From Sphingopyxis sp. OAS728 (GTDB lineage: Bacteria; Pseudomonadota; Alphaproteobacteria; Sphingomonadales; Sphingomonadaceae), in NCBI RefSeq assembly GCF_014873485.1, contig NZ_JADBDT010000001.1:2170001-2234000 (forward strand): a stretch of 64,000 nucleotides of DNA, read 5' to 3'. Shown here one piece after another: positions 25,473-35,569 of this stretch (position 1 is the first letter of the stretch; every line of letters begins with the position of its first letter). Under the pieces are notes generated by a model. It had not been told where the DNA came from. It worked only from the letters and a program-made list of their open reading frames with translations, and made no database searches. Both the position numbers and the translations under genes were made by a program.

Positions 25473-26183
25473 ATGGCGAACAAGCAATATTCCGACGCAG
25501 CAGCCGCGCTCGACGGCCTCCTCTTCGACGGCATGCAGATTTGCGCGGGCGGCTTCGGCCTGTGCGGCATCCCCGAGCGGCTGATCGATGCGATCCGCGA
25601 CGCGGGCACCAAGGATATCACGATCGCCAGCAACAATGCGGGCATCGACGGCGAAGGGCTCGGCAAACTTCTCCGCACGCGCCAAGTCAAGAAGATGATC
25701 TCGTCTTACGTGGGCGAGAACAAGGAGTTCGAGCGGCAATATCTGGCGGGCGAGCTCGAGGTCGAATTCTGCCCGCAAGGCACGCTCGCCGAACGCTGCC
25801 GCGCGGGCGGCGCGGGCATCCCCGGCTTCTATACCAAGACCGGCGTCGGCACGCTCGTCGCCGAGGGCAAGGAGGTGAAGAATTTCGACGGGCAGGATTA
25901 TATCCTCGAACGCGGCATCTTCGCCGACCTTGCGATCATCAAGGGATGGAAGGCCGACGAAAGCGGCAATTTGATCTTCCGCAAGACCGCGCGCAACTTC
26001 AACCAGCCGATGGCGACCGCGGCGAAGATCTGCGTCGCCGAGGTCGAGGAAATCGTGCCGACCGGCAGCCTCGACCCCGACAGCATCCACCTGCCCGGCA
26101 TCTATGTGAAGCGCATGATCGTCGGCGCGCCCTATGACAAGAAGATCGAATTCCGCACGACGCGTCCGCGCGAAGCAGCGTGA
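25473..26183 (+). CDS. scoA: 3-oxoacid CoA-transferase subunit A
   Basis: The 236-residue protein is the A subunit of succinyl-CoA:3-ketoacid CoA-transferase (class I). It has the family motif [36 protein letters not shown] and [20 protein letters not shown]. With subunit B it transfers CoA from succinyl-CoA to acetoacetate and links ketone-body, leucine or PHB degradation to the TCA cycle. The B subunit is encoded 0.9 kb downstream, after an intervening phosphatase gene. The stop overlaps that gene's start (TGATG). Confidence 0.93.
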   Translation: MANKQYSDAAAALDGLLFDGMQICAGGFGLCGIPERLIDAIRDAGTKDITIASNNAGIDGEGLGKLLRTRQVKKMISSYVGENKEFERQYLAGELEVEFCPQGTLAERCRAGGAGIPGFYTKTGVGTLVAEGKEVKNFDGQDYILERGIFADLAIIKGWKADESGNLIFRKTARNFNQPMATAAKICVAEVEEIVPTGSLDPDSIHLPGIYVKRMIVGAPYDKKIEFRTTRPREAA

Positions 26184-27073
26184 TGCGTAGTTTCGCCCTT
26201 ACCGCCGCGCTGCTCCTTGCCGGGTGCGCGAGCGCGCCGGCAGAGGTGGCGACGGCTCCGGCTCCGCCGCCCGCCCCCCTGCCGGCACCCGCGCCCGCCA
26301 CAGCCGAGAAGCCGCCGGTCGCGTTGCAATATCTCTATGGCTCGCCCGAGGCGGCCGTCGCGGTGCGCGCGACCAATGCGCGGATCGCCGACTATGGCGT
26401 GGGACGGATCAAGCAGCGGCCGAAGGACAGCGTCGTGCTGGCGCCCAGCGCGACGATGGACGCGCCGACGTTCGAGCCGTGCGGCAACAAGCCCTTCGCC
26501 GCGGTGTTCGACGCCGACGAGACGCTGATCTGGAACCTCGGCCCGATGCGTTATTTCGCCGAGAAGGGCACGGCGTTCGACGCGAAGGTCTGGGACCAGT
26601 GGGAAAAGACCGGCGCGGGCAAGGCGGTCGCGATGCCCGGAACGGTCGAGATGGTGAACAAACTCCGCGCCGCGGGGATCGCCGTGATCGCCAACACCAA
26701 CCGCAGCGCCGCCAATGCCAAGGGCAGCGAGGATACGCTCCGCGCCGCGGGGCTCGGCGAGTTCAAGCATGGCGAGACGCTCTTTCTGATGGGCGACGAC
26801 GCGGGCGGGTCTAGCAAGGACGGCCGCCGCGCGGCGATCGCGTCGAAATATTGCGTGATCATTTTGGGCGGAGACCAGCTTGGCGATTTCAGCCAGCAGT
26901 TCAACGTCAAGGACTTGCCCGCGGCGCAGCGCATGGCGCTCGCGACGAGCGCGGGCGCCACTGCACTTTGGGACAAGGGCTGGTTCCTGTTCCCCAACCC
27001 CGTCTACGGCCCGTGGGAAAAACTGGGCTGGGGCGACGCCTTCCCCTCCGACAAGCAATGGGAGCCTAACTGA
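26183..27073 (+). CDS. lipoprotein acid phosphatase, e(P4)/5'-nucleotidase family
   Basis: From ATG 26183 the protein has 296 residues. A signal peptide ends in the lipobox LLLAGC (Cys about 15), and a Pro/Ala-rich linker (about 20-45) follows. The class C acid phosphatase/HAD motif [10 protein letters not shown] gives the nucleophile and acid Asp, then IANTNRS (motif II), and a later LGGDQLGDF. It is likely an outer-membrane or periplasmic lipid-anchored phosphatase releasing phosphate from nucleotides. It is unusual in splitting scoA from scoB, with overlapping or near-touching junctions on both sides. Confidence 0.9.
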   Translation: MRSFALTAALLLAGCASAPAEVATAPAPPPAPLPAPAPATAEKPPVALQYLYGSPEAAVAVRATNARIADYGVGRIKQRPKDSVVLAPSATMDAPTFEPCGNKPFAAVFDADETLIWNLGPMRYFAEKGTAFDAKVWDQWEKTGAGKAVAMPGTVEMVNKLRAAGIAVIANTNRSAANAKGSEDTLRAAGLGEFKHGETLFLMGDDAGGSSKDGRRAAIASKYCVIILGGDQLGDFSQQFNVKDLPAAQRMALATSAGATALWDKGWFLFPNPVYGPWEKLGWGDAFPSDKQWEPN

Positions 27074-27074
27074 C

Positions 27075-27710
27075 ATGGCCTGGACGCGTGATGATATGGC
27101 GGCGCGCGCCGCGAAGGAACTGCAGGACGGCTATTACGTCAACCTCGGCATCGGTATCCCGACCTTGGTCGCGAACCATATCCCCGCGGGGATGACGGTG
27201 ACGCTGCAGTCGGAGAACGGCATGCTCGGCATCGGCCCCTTCCCGTTCGAGGGCGACGAGGACGCCGACCTGATCAACGCGGGCAAGCAGACGATCAGCG
27301 AGTTGCCGCAGTCGGCCTATTTTAGCTCCGCCGACAGCTTTGCGATGATCCGCGGTGGGCATATCGACCTGACCGTGCTGGGCGCGATGGAGATCGCCGA
27401 AAATGGCGACATCGCCAACTGGATGATCCCGGGCAAGATGATCAAGGGCATGGGCGGCGCGATGGACCTCGTCGCCGGGGTCAAGAAGATCATCGTCGTG
27501 ATGGAACATAATGCCAAAGACGGCAGCCCGAAATTCATCCCGGCGTGCACGCTGCCGCTGACCGGCAAGAATGTCGTCGACATGATCATCACCGACCTCG
27601 CGGTGTTCAAGCGCGACGATCATTCCAGCCCGTTCAAGCTGATCGAGCTCGCGCCGGGCGTCACCGCCGAAGAGGTCGCCGAAAAGACCACGGCGCATTA
27701 TATTGCATAA
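27075..27710 (+). CDS. scoB: 3-oxoacid CoA-transferase subunit B
   Basis: From ATG 27075, one base after the phosphatase stop, the protein has 211 residues. The catalytic glutamate that forms the CoA thioester is in [14 protein letters not shown], and the flanking [15 protein letters not shown] and [19 protein letters not shown] match the B subunit of class I CoA-transferases. It works as a dimer with ScoA. Its last 8 bp overlap the next gene's TTG start. Confidence 0.93.
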   Translation: MAWTRDDMAARAAKELQDGYYVNLGIGIPTLVANHIPAGMTVTLQSENGMLGIGPFPFEGDEDADLINAGKQTISELPQSAYFSSADSFAMIRGGHIDLTVLGAMEIAENGDIANWMIPGKMIKGMGGAMDLVAGVKKIIVVMEHNAKDGSPKFIPACTLPLTGKNVVDMIITDLAVFKRDDHSSPFKLIELAPGVTAEEVAEKTTAHYIA

Positions 27711-28152
27711 TGTCGCCGCCAATCCCGGCACCACCTGGCTGATCGTCGGCGGGTGGCTGTCGGTTCTGGCCGCGCTGCTGCATATCGCCTGCATCTTCGG
27801 CGGCCCCGACTGGTACCGCTTCTTCGGCGCGGGTGAAGGCATGGCGCGCGCCGCGGCGCGCGGCGATATGCGACCAACGCTGATCACGCTGGGCATCGCC
27901 GCCGTCCTGCTGATCTGGGCCGCCTATGCCTTTTCGGGCGCCGGATCGCTCCCGCGCCTGCCGCTGCTGCGGACGGGACTGATCGTCATTGCCGCCATCT
28001 ATCTGCTCCGCGGGCTTCTTTTCGTGCCGCTCCATATGTGGCGGCCGCAACATACGGACAGTTTTGCGATCTGGTCTTCGCTGATCGTCTTCATCTACGG
28101 CGCGGTTTATGCCGGTGGGACGTTCAAGGCGTGGGGCCATCTTGCGCCCTGA
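27703..28152 (+). CDS. four-helix membrane protein of unknown function
   Basis: A 149-residue hydrophobic protein with about four membrane helices (near 12-32, 58-78, 88-108, 122-142) separated by short polar loops. The only start that yields the first helix is TTG 27703, which overlaps scoB by 8 bp; no ATG lies before the middle of the second helix region. I do not recognise a named family. It could be a last gene of the sco operon by coupling. Confidence 0.6.
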   Translation: MHNVAANPGTTWLIVGGWLSVLAALLHIACIFGGPDWYRFFGAGEGMARAAARGDMRPTLITLGIAAVLLIWAAYAFSGAGSLPRLPLLRTGLIVIAAIYLLRGLLFVPLHMWRPQHTDSFAIWSSLIVFIYGAVYAGGTFKAWGHLAP

Positions 28153-28168
28153 GGGGTGACGGCGGCGG

Positions 28169-29500
28169 ATGTCGCGGCTAAGACGGCCGCCAATTATGAG
28201 GTCGCAGTCTAAAAGCAAGTCGAGGAAGCCGGTTTTCACCTATCTCATCGCGGTCGTCGCGTTGGGACTTGTGGGCTGGTTCGGCATTCACGCGCTCGGC
28301 GGGAAGCATCCGCTCGCGAGCGTCCCGATCCCGATCAAGGCGGCGGAAAACCTGCCCGATACGCCCGCCGAATGGCGCGGGCGGATCGATTATCGCGCGC
28401 TCGACAAGCAACTTACTGCCTTATCGCAGCGGCCCGAAATGGCGGGGCTGGCGGTGGCGGTGGTCGAGGACGGCAAACTCAGCTTTGTCCGCACCTATGG
28501 CGTCGCCGACAAATCGACCGGAGCGCCGGTTACCGCGCAGACGCTGTTCCGCTGGGCGTCGGTGTCCAAGACCGCAACGGGGGCCCTGGCGGCGGCGCTG
28601 GCCAAGGATGGCAAGGTCGATCTGGACCGGTCGGTCGCCAGCTGGCGCACGTCGCTGCGCCTGCCGGGCGGCGCCGAGGAAAAGATCACGGTGGGCGACC
28701 TGCTCGCGCAGCGGACCGGCCTCACCAAAAACGCCTATGACGAAAAGCTGGAGGAAGGACAGAGCCCGCAGCTGCTACGCGCGAGCCTTGCCCTCGCACC
28801 GCTGCAGTGCGAGCCCGGCACCTGCCACACCTATCAGAATATCGCCTTCGACACCGCGAGCGAGATATTGGGCAAGGCGGCGAACGAGCTGTTCGCCGAT
28901 GCGGTCGAGGACCGGTTTTTCCGCCCGCTCGGCATGGTGAGCGCGGGTTATGGGAAGGACCGGCTGACGAGCGCGAAAGACTGGGCGAAACCGCACCGAG
29001 GCGCGCAGGTGCGCCCGATCAAGGAAGCCTATTGGCGCGTTCCCGCCGCCGCAGGGGTCGAAAGCGATATCGTCGATTTCGCAACCTGGATGCAGGCGAT
29101 GATGGGCAGCCGCCCCGATGTGCTGCCGGGCGAGGTGCTCCAGATTGCGCATCGTCCGCGCGTCGGCACGGGGCGGCTTTATGGCGGCACCTTGCGGGCC
29201 GCCACGGGCGAAGCAGGCTATGGCCTCGGCTGGCGCAGCTTCACCTATGCCGGCGGCCGGCTCGAAGGCCATTCGGGTGCGGTCGAGGGTTATCGCGCGA
29301 CGATGATTTTCGAACCGTCGACGCGGACGGGCGTCGTCGCGCTGTGGAACAGCGATTGGGGATTTCCGTTCCGCATCCCCTTCACGGTGATCGACAGCTA
29401 TCACAAGCGCGACGACGCGGGCTGGCTCGACCTCAGCGAACTGCCCGCGCCGACCGGTAGCGCCGCAAAAGCGCCGCCGGCCGCAGAGCCGAAAGGCTGA
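28169..29500 (+). CDS. membrane-anchored serine hydrolase, beta-lactamase family
   Basis: A 443-residue protein with an N-terminal anchor helix (about 22-44) and a class C beta-lactamase-like domain. The catalytic SxxK is S131-V-S-K134, the YxN equivalent is TYQN, and the third motif is GHSGAVEG. AGGGGTG about 10 bases before ATG 28169 supports this start over ATG 28196. It is a different branch from the serine hydrolase at 4054. The C-terminal PAPTGSAAKAPPAAEPKG tail is low complexity. Substrate (peptidoglycan, ester or other) is unknown. Confidence 0.85.
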   Translation: MSRLRRPPIMRSQSKSKSRKPVFTYLIAVVALGLVGWFGIHALGGKHPLASVPIPIKAAENLPDTPAEWRGRIDYRALDKQLTALSQRPEMAGLAVAVVEDGKLSFVRTYGVADKSTGAPVTAQTLFRWASVSKTATGALAAALAKDGKVDLDRSVASWRTSLRLPGGAEEKITVGDLLAQRTGLTKNAYDEKLEEGQSPQLLRASLALAPLQCEPGTCHTYQNIAFDTASEILGKAANELFADAVEDRFFRPLGMVSAGYGKDRLTSAKDWAKPHRGAQVRPIKEAYWRVPAAAGVESDIVDFATWMQAMMGSRPDVLPGEVLQIAHRPRVGTGRLYGGTLRAATGEAGYGLGWRSFTYAGGRLEGHSGAVEGYRATMIFEPSTRTGVVALWNSDWGFPFRIPFTVIDSYHKRDDAGWLDLSELPAPTGSAAKAPPAAEPKG

Positions 29501-29568
29501 CCGCGCTTGCCCCGTCGTCCGCTGCCTGTGTATGAGGCGCGCGGGCAAGGCCGGGAGGAGATAGATCG

Positions 29569-30546
29569 ATGCGCGTGCTGCTGACCGGATCGTCGGGCTG
29601 GCTCGGGCGCTATCTCGCTCCCCTCCTCGCCCAAAACGGGCATGAGGTCATAGGGCTCGACGTCGTTCCCGGCGCATATACGCAGGTGATCGGCACCGTC
29701 GCCGACCGCGCGCTGATCGACCGGACGATGGGCGAGCATGGCATCGAGGCGGTGATCCATGGCGGCGCGCTGCACAAGCCCGACATCGTGCGCTATCCGC
29801 GCCAGGCGTTCGTCGACGTCAATGTGACGGGCACGCTGAACCTGATCGAGGCAGCGGTCGCGGCAGGCAACGACCGTTTCCTGTTCACCTCGACGACCTC
29901 GCTGATGGTGCGCGCCGATGTGCGCGAAGGCGCGGGCGAAAAGGGCGCGTGGTGGATGGACGAGGATTTCGGTCCGATCGAGCCGCGCAACATTTACGGG
30001 ATCACCAAGCTCGCCGCCGAACAGGCGGTGAAGCTGGTGCACCGCGAGCATGGCATCGCTGCCCTGATCCTGCGCACCGGGCGCTTCTTCCCCGAGGATG
30101 ACGACACGCATGCGGTGCCGAGCGGTCCCAACCTGAAAGCGAACGAACTGCTCAATCGCCGCCTGACGGTCGAGGATGCCGCCGCGGCGCATCTCGCTGC
30201 GCTCGAAGCCGCGCCGCAGATCGGCTGCGACACCTTCATCCTCTCCGCCCCGCCGCCGTTCGTGCGCGAAGACGCCGAGGAGCTGGCCCGCGACGCGCGC
30301 GCCGTGATCGCGCGGTACTATCCCGAAGCCGCCGAGCTTTATGCCACCAACGGCTGGGTGCTCCCCGAGATCATCGACCGTGTGTATGATCCGTCGCACG
30401 CCGAACGCCGCTTCGGTTGGCGCGCGAAGAGTGACTTTCGCAGCCTACTCGCAGCGCTGCGCAACGGCACCGAACTGCCCTTTGCGCACGACCCCGACTA
30501 TACCTCCCCCATCATCGCACAGGAGCGCGAAGCATGTATGTGCTGA
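29569..30546 (+). CDS. NAD(P)-dependent epimerase/dehydratase
   Basis: A 325-residue extended SDR. The dinucleotide motif TGSSGWLG is at 6-13, the catalytic serine/threonine region is LFTSTTSLM, and the YxxxK pair is Y143-G-I-T-K147. This fits the NAD-dependent epimerase/dehydratase group that acts on nucleotide sugars or hydroxy acids; the substrate cannot be fixed. The 3' end overlaps the GST start by 13 bp, so the two are in one operon. Confidence 0.87.
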   Translation: MRVLLTGSSGWLGRYLAPLLAQNGHEVIGLDVVPGAYTQVIGTVADRALIDRTMGEHGIEAVIHGGALHKPDIVRYPRQAFVDVNVTGTLNLIEAAVAAGNDRFLFTSTTSLMVRADVREGAGEKGAWWMDEDFGPIEPRNIYGITKLAAEQAVKLVHREHGIAALILRTGRFFPEDDDTHAVPSGPNLKANELLNRRLTVEDAAAAHLAALEAAPQIGCDTFILSAPPPFVREDAEELARDARAVIARYYPEAAELYATNGWVLPEIIDRVYDPSHAERRFGWRAKSDFRSLLAALRNGTELPFAHDPDYTSPIIAQEREACMC

Positions 30547-31214
30547 TCACCGCCAATCGCAATTATTCGAGCTGGTCGCTCCGCCCGTGGATGCTGATGC
30601 GCGCGCTCGGCATCGCGTTCGAGGACCAGATCGAGCCGTTCAGCAATCCGATCAACTATGACGAGTTTCGCAGTTTTTCACCGACCGGACAGTTGCCCGC
30701 GCTGCTCGACGAGGGTCGGACGGTTTATGATTCGCTCGGTATCACGCTCTATCTTGCCGACCGGCACGAGGGGGTGTGGCCGACCGACCCCGACGCGCGC
30801 GCCTGGGCGCAATGCGCGACGGCCGAAATGCACAGCGGCTTTTCGGCGCTGCGCAACGATTGCACGATGAATGTCGGGGTACGTGTGACGCCGAAACCGC
30901 CGTCGGGCGCGCTCCGCCTCGACGTCGCGCGCATCCGCGAATTGTTCGCCGAGGGGTTGTCGCGCTTCGGCGGGCCCTTCCTCGCGGGCGACCGCTTCAC
31001 CGCGGTCGACGCCTTCTTTGCGCCCGTCGCCTTCCGCATCCGCACCTATGGTCTCGACGTCGGCGCCGGACAGGCGTGGGTCGACCATATGCTCGCGCAT
31101 CCCGCGATGCAGGATTGGGAACGGCAGGCGCTCGCCGAAAGCTGGCGCGAGGAAAGCCACGAAGCCGAGTTGATGGCAGCGGGCGCGATTACCGCCGACT
31201 ATCGCACGGCCTAG
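30534..31214 (+). CDS. glutathione S-transferase family protein
   Basis: A 226-residue GST. The N-terminal domain has NRNYSSWSLRPWMLMRALGI, with the Ser-Ser-Trp pattern common to a large proteobacterial GST clade, then PTGQLPALLDEGRTVYDSLGI carrying the cis-Pro and gamma-glutamyl site. The C-terminal helical domain ends near 190. It is coupled to the epimerase gene and its 3' end overlaps crtZ (convergent) by 4 bp. No specific substrate is indicated. Confidence 0.87.
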   Translation: MYVLITANRNYSSWSLRPWMLMRALGIAFEDQIEPFSNPINYDEFRSFSPTGQLPALLDEGRTVYDSLGITLYLADRHEGVWPTDPDARAWAQCATAEMHSGFSALRNDCTMNVGVRVTPKPPSGALRLDVARIRELFAEGLSRFGGPFLAGDRFTAVDAFFAPVAFRIRTYGLDVGAGQAWVDHMLAHPAMQDWERQALAESWREESHEAELMAAGAITADYRTA

Positions 31215-31729
31215 TCGGCGAGCGCCTCGCGCACGACGGCAACGCCGGCCTCGCGCTGCGCCTTCAATTCAGCCTTCAGCTTCGCCGGATCGCGCGCGAA
31301 GACGAAGCCGAAGCTGACGCCGCCCTCCTTGCCGATCGTCGCATGGTGGAGCTTGTGCGCCTGCACGAGCCGCTTCGCATAGCCACGCCGCGGCACCCAA
31401 CGGAAATAGCGCTGGTGGACGAGCCCGTCGTGCACGAGCGTGTAGATGATCCCGTAGAAGAGGATGCCGAGCCCGATCCATGTTCCGGGGTCCCACGCAT
31501 CCGCACCCATGATCATCGGGCTACCGATGGCGAACATCGAAATGCTCATCGCGGCGCCGACGATGCCGAACAGATCGTTCTTTTCCAGCATCTTGTCATG
31601 CGGTTCATGGTGGTCGCGGTGCCATGCCCAGCCGAAGCCGTGCATGATATATTTGTGGCTCGCCCACGCGACCAACTCCATCGCCACGATTGTGGCAAGG
31701 ATGAGCGCGAGGATGGCGAGCGTCGACAT
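31211..31729 (-). CDS. crtZ: beta-carotene hydroxylase
   Basis: From ATG 31729, preceded by AAAGGGG, the protein has 172 residues, normal for CrtZ. Four histidine clusters are present: HKYIMH (25-30), HRDHHEPH (about 38-45), HDGLVHQRY and HKLHH, which bind the diiron centre of this fatty-acid-hydroxylase-like membrane enzyme. It hydroxylates the beta-ionone rings of beta-carotene to give zeaxanthin. No other carotenoid gene is in the window, so crtZ is separated from any crt cluster, an arrangement often seen in sphingomonads. Confidence 0.93.
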   Translation of the reverse strand: MSTLAILALILATIVAMELVAWASHKYIMHGFGWAWHRDHHEPHDKMLEKNDLFGIVGAAMSISMFAIGSPMIMGADAWDPGTWIGLGILFYGIIYTLVHDGLVHQRYFRWVPRRGYAKRLVQAHKLHHATIGKEGGVSFGFVFARDPAKLKAELKAQREAGVAVVREALAD

Positions 31730-31820
31730 GGCCCCTTTATACGCCATGATGCGCGACCGAAAATTGCGTTTTTGATCGCCACTCGCTTGCAAAGTTGTCG
31801 AGTAGGGCTAAGTGAACCGC

Positions 31821-33251
31821 ATGACTCGGCCCCGCACCCTCTATGAGAAAATCTGGGACGCGCATGTCGTCGAACAGCGCCCCGATGGTACTGCCCTGAT
31901 CTTCATCGACCGTCACCTTGTCCATGAAGTCACCAGCCCACAGGCGTTCGCGGGACTACGTGCTAACGGGCGCACGGTCCGCCGCCCCGACCTGACGCTC
32001 GCGGTGCCCGATCATAATGTGCCGACGACCGCGCGGCTCGACGCGAACGGCAACAAGCTGCCGATCGCCGACCCCGAAAGCGCGGCGCAATTGGCGGCGC
32101 TCGAAAAGAACGCCCCCGAGTTCGGCATCCGCTACATCGATGCCGTCGCGCCCGAGCAGGGCATCGTCCATGTCGTCGGCCCCGAGCAGGGTTTCTCGCT
32201 GCCCGGCACGACGATCGTCTGTGGCGACAGCCACACCGCGTGCCACGGCGGCATCGGCGCGCTCGCCTTCGGCATCGGGACAAGCGAGGTCGAGCATGTG
32301 CTCGCGACGCAGACTTTGCTGCTCCAGCCGTCGAAGACGATGGAAGTGCGCGTCGAGGGCGAGGTCGGCCCCGGCGTGTCGGCGAAGGACATCATCCTCC
32401 ACATCACCGGCGTCATCGGCGCTGCGGGCGGCACCGGCCATGTCATCGAATATACCGGCAGCGCGATCCGCGCGCTCAGCATCGAGGGCCGTCTGACCGT
32501 CAGCAACATGGCGATCGAGGGCGGCGCGCGTGCGGGGCTGATCGCGCCCGACGAGACGACTTTCGCCTATCTCAAGGGCCGTCCCTATGCGCCGAAGGGC
32601 GCCGACTGGGATGCGGCGGTCGCCTATTGGAAGAGCCTCGCGACCGACCCGGGCGCGAACTATGACAAGACCGTCGTGATCGACGCCGCGGACATCGCGC
32701 CAAGCGTCACCTGGGGCACCAGCCCCGAGGATGTCGTGCCGATCACCGGCGTCGTCCCCGCCCCGGGCAGCTTCGCCGATCCGTCGAAGCAGACCGCCGC
32801 CGCCAAGTCGCTCGCCTATATGGGCCTCGAGCCGGGCACGCGGATGCAGGACGTCCCGATCGAGAATATCTTCATCGGCAGCTGCACCAACAGCCGCATC
32901 GAGGATCTGCGCGCCGCCGCAGCGGTGATCAAGGGCCGCCACAAGGCCGACAATGTCAAATGGGCGATCGTCGTTCCCGGTTCGGGTCTGGTGAAGGCGC
33001 AAGCCGAAGCCGAAGGGCTCGACCGCATCTTCACCGACGCGGGGCTCGAATGGCGCGAACCCGGTTGTTCGGCATGCCTCGCGATGAACCCCGACAAGGT
33101 GCCCGCCGGCGAACGCTGCGCCTCGACGAGCAACCGCAATTTCGTCGGCCGCCAGGGGCCCGGCGCACGCACGCACCTCGTCAGCCCCGCGATGGCGGCG
33201 GCAGCGGCGGTGACGGGCAAGCTCACCGATGTACGGGAGCTCCTGGCATGA
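31821..33251 (+). CDS. leuC: 3-isopropylmalate dehydratase large subunit
   Basis: A 476-residue LeuC from ATG 31821; a GTG nine bases earlier is possible. It opens with the family's [13 protein letters not shown], and the three cysteine ligands of the 4Fe-4S cluster are in [12 protein letters not shown] (one) and [13 protein letters not shown] (two). With LeuD it isomerises 2-isopropylmalate to 3-isopropylmalate in leucine biosynthesis. The stop overlaps the leuD start (ATGA). leuB and leuA are not in this window. Confidence 0.96.
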   Translation: MTRPRTLYEKIWDAHVVEQRPDGTALIFIDRHLVHEVTSPQAFAGLRANGRTVRRPDLTLAVPDHNVPTTARLDANGNKLPIADPESAAQLAALEKNAPEFGIRYIDAVAPEQGIVHVVGPEQGFSLPGTTIVCGDSHTACHGGIGALAFGIGTSEVEHVLATQTLLLQPSKTMEVRVEGEVGPGVSAKDIILHITGVIGAAGGTGHVIEYTGSAIRALSIEGRLTVSNMAIEGGARAGLIAPDETTFAYLKGRPYAPKGADWDAAVAYWKSLATDPGANYDKTVVIDAADIAPSVTWGTSPEDVVPITGVVPAPGSFADPSKQTAAAKSLAYMGLEPGTRMQDVPIENIFIGSCTNSRIEDLRAAAAVIKGRHKADNVKWAIVVPGSGLVKAQAEAEGLDRIFTDAGLEWREPGCSACLAMNPDKVPAGERCASTSNRNFVGRQGPGARTHLVSPAMAAAAAVTGKLTDVRELLA

Positions 33252-33838
33252 CCCCGCTCGACAAGGTCGAAGGCCGCGCGATTCCGTTCGGGCTCAAGAA
33301 TGTCGATACCGACGTCATCATCCCCGCGCACTGGCTGAAGACGACGACGCGCGAGGGCATGGGCCGCGGCGCGTTCGAGGCGATCCGCAAGGACCCCGAC
33401 AATCTGTTCGACAGCGCCGAGTATAAGGGCGCGCCGATCCTGATCGCGGGCGACAATTTCGGTTGCGGGTCGAGCCGCGAACATGCCGCATGGGCGCTCG
33501 GCGACCTCGGCATCCGCGTCGTGATCGCGCCCAGCTATTCGGACATTTTCTCGGGCAATGCGGTCAAGAACGGTATCCTTCCCGTCGTGCTGCCCCAATC
33601 GGCCATCGACCGGCTGATGGAGGTCGCGGCGACCGATCCGGTGTTCGTCGACCTCGAGCATCAGACGGTGACGACGCAGTTCCAGGACCGCTTCACCTTC
33701 GAGATCGATCCGTTCCGCAAGATGTGTTTGCTCGAGGGGCTCGACGAGATTTCGCTCACCGAAAAGAGCGACGCCGCGATCGGTGCCTATGAGGCGAAAC
33801 TCGACGCCGACCGGCCGTGGATGCGGCCCGCGGCATAA
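33248..33838 (+). CDS. leuD: 3-isopropylmalate dehydratase small subunit
   Basis: A 196-residue LeuD. Family signatures include [30 protein letters not shown] (substrate-binding swivelling domain) and [18 protein letters not shown]. It is the small swivel subunit of isopropylmalate isomerase and is translationally coupled to leuC by an ATGA overlap. The next gene on the strand, an oxidoreductase, starts 27 bp later and may be co-transcribed. Confidence 0.96.
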   Translation: MTPLDKVEGRAIPFGLKNVDTDVIIPAHWLKTTTREGMGRGAFEAIRKDPDNLFDSAEYKGAPILIAGDNFGCGSSREHAAWALGDLGIRVVIAPSYSDIFSGNAVKNGILPVVLPQSAIDRLMEVAATDPVFVDLEHQTVTTQFQDRFTFEIDPFRKMCLLEGLDEISLTEKSDAAIGAYEAKLDADRPWMRPAA

Positions 33839-33865
33839 GGCTCAACAAACACCATAGAGGAGAAG

Positions 33866-34864
33866 ATGATGAAGGCTCTCTTGTCGACCGCAACCGGCGG
33901 CCCCGATACGCTCACGCTGGGCGAGCTTCCGCGCCCGACCGCGGGCAAGGGCCAGATCGTGATCGACGTGAAGGCCTGCGCGGTCAACTTCCCCGACGTC
34001 CTCATCATCGAGGATAAATATCAGTTCCGCCCCGAACGCCCCTTTGCCCCCGGCGGCGAGGTCGCGGGCCTCGTCGCCGAAGTCGGCGAGGGCGTGACCG
34101 AGTTCAAGGTCGGCGACCGGGTGATCGCGGGCTGCGGCAACGGCGGCATGTCCGAAGCCGTCTCGGTGTCGGTGCATAATGTCTATCACCTGCCCGAAGC
34201 ACATGATTTCGCGGCGGGCGCCTCGCTGCTGATGACCTATGGCACCAGCATCCACGCGCTCGTCGATCGCGGCCATATCGGAGAGGGCGACACGTTGCTC
34301 GTTCTCGGCGCTTCGGGCGGCGTCGGGATTGCGGCGGTCGAGCTGGGCAAGGCGTTCGGCGCGCGCGTCGTCGCGGGCGTGTCGAGCGAGGCGAAGGCCG
34401 AGATCGCGCGCCAGGCCGGCGCCGACGAGGTTGTCGTCTATGGCTACCAGCCCTTCGACAAGGACGCGTCGAAGGCGCTCGCCGAAAAATTCAAGGCGGC
34501 GGTCGGCCCCAATGGCGCGAACGTCATCTATGATGCGGTCGGCGGCGATTATGCCGAGCCCGCGCTGCGCTCGATCGCGTGGGAGGGCCGCTATCTCGTC
34601 GTCGGTTTCCCCGCGGGCATTCCGCGCCTGCCGCTCAACCTGACCTTGCTCAAGAGCTGCGACGTCGCGGGCGTGTTCTGGGGCGCCTTCGTGATGCGCG
34701 AACCCGCGCGCAACCGCGCCAATATCGCGCGGCTGTTCCAGCTGTGGGAGCAGGGCAAGATCCAGCCGCGCGTCACCGAGAGCTTCAGCCTCGAAGACGG
34801 CGGCAAGGCAATCGCCAAGCTCGGCGACCGCAGCGCCGTCGGCAAGCTGGTCGTCACCATCTGA
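33866..34864 (+). CDS. NADPH:quinone oxidoreductase family protein
   Basis: A 332-residue zinc-independent medium-chain reductase. The N-terminal GroES-like part has VKACAVNFPDVLIIEDKYQ; the Rossmann part begins VLGASGGVGIAAVELGKAFGA (about 148-168). The missing zinc cysteines place it in the quinone oxidoreductase (QOR) branch rather than among alcohol dehydrogenases. The substrate is unknown. Tandem ATG codons at 33866 and 33869 follow a GGAG region; either could be the start. Confidence 0.87.
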   Translation: MMKALLSTATGGPDTLTLGELPRPTAGKGQIVIDVKACAVNFPDVLIIEDKYQFRPERPFAPGGEVAGLVAEVGEGVTEFKVGDRVIAGCGNGGMSEAVSVSVHNVYHLPEAHDFAAGASLLMTYGTSIHALVDRGHIGEGDTLLVLGASGGVGIAAVELGKAFGARVVAGVSSEAKAEIARQAGADEVVVYGYQPFDKDASKALAEKFKAAVGPNGANVIYDAVGGDYAEPALRSIAWEGRYLVVGFPAGIPRLPLNLTLLKSCDVAGVFWGAFVMREPARNRANIARLFQLWEQGKIQPRVTESFSLEDGGKAIAKLGDRSAVGKLVVTI

Positions 34865-35142
34865 AATATCGGCCCGATCCCGCGCTGACCGAAGCGCTGC
34901 GCGCGCTCGCCGCATCGGGACGGATCGCAGTGCGGGTGACGCCGGGCGCCAGCCGCGAGGCGGTGACGATCGAGGGGGACACTGTACATCTCCGCGTCAC
35001 CGCTCCGCCCGCCGACGGTGCCGCGAATGAGGCGGTGCTGCGCCTGCTCGCCGCCGCATTGGGCCGTCCACCGCGCGATCTGACGCTGCTGCGCGGCGCG
35101 ACCGCGCGGATAAAATTGATCGGAATTGCGACGAACCGATAG
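34861..35142 (+). CDS. DUF167 (YggU-like) protein, start uncertain
   Basis: The reading frame encodes the DUF167 signature: RIAVRVTPGASREAVTIEGD, APPADGAANEAVLRLLAAAL, and a C-terminal IKLIGI. The domain clearly begins upstream of the first conventional start (GTG 34930), and the only candidate before it close to the preceding gene's stop is CTG 34861. I therefore place the start at 34861 with low certainty. DUF167 proteins are small, soluble and of unknown function. The stop codon lies inside a strong hairpin. Confidence 0.7.
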   Translation: MKYRPDPALTEALRALAASGRIAVRVTPGASREAVTIEGDTVHLRVTAPPADGAANEAVLRLLAAALGRPPRDLTLLRGATARIKLIGIATNR

Positions 35143-35178
35143 CGCCCAGTTAACCAATTGGCAGGAGCTGGGCGCTAT
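35139..35178 (+). other. 11 bp perfect hairpin over the DUF167 stop codon
   Basis: ATAGCGCCCAG (35139-35149) pairs perfectly with CTGGGCGCTAT (35168-35178) around an 18-base loop that itself contains the palindrome CCAATTGG. The left arm includes the TAG stop of the upstream gene. No T-run follows, so it is not a simple intrinsic terminator; processing, stability or protein binding are possible. Confidence 0.55.
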
Positions 35179-35213
35179 GTCCGGAGCAGGACTAGCTGGA
35201 CCAAGGTGGATCA

Positions 35214-35507
35214 ATGGCGAAGCGCCGCACCAAAAGCGTGGAGGGAGACGCGAGCATCGCGAATATTTCGCGTACGCGCCGTGCGCAGCTTGTCGCCGAA
35301 TTCGAGGGCGAACTCGGGATCGACTACAAGGCCCGCGCCAAGGCCGAAGAGGCCGAGCGCCGCTGGATCGCCCGCAAGACCTTTATCGTCTGGACGATCG
35401 CGGTGATGTTCTTTGCCATCGCATGCCAAAAGCTGTGGATCATGGGCAACGACGTCGACGTGCCCTTTTCCGACATCAACCCGGTGCGCAGCCTGTTCGG
35501 CGAATAG
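35214..35507 (+). CDS. small single-pass membrane protein
   Basis: A 97-residue protein with a charged, Glu/Arg-rich N-terminal half (about 1-52) and one hydrophobic helix (about 55-75, TFIVWTIAVMFFAIACQKLW), ending in a short polar tail. The arrangement suggests a cytoplasmic N-terminal domain tethered to the inner membrane. I do not recognise a family. The gene is convergent with sdhA, 62 bp away. Confidence 0.6.
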   Translation: MAKRRTKSVEGDASIANISRTRRAQLVAEFEGELGIDYKARAKAEEAERRWIARKTFIVWTIAVMFFAIACQKLWIMGNDVDVPFSDINPVRSLFGE

Positions 35508-35569
35508 CGCGGTAGCCAAGCAAACGGGGCCGCGATCGCTCGCGACCCCGCACATCCGCTAAAAACCGA

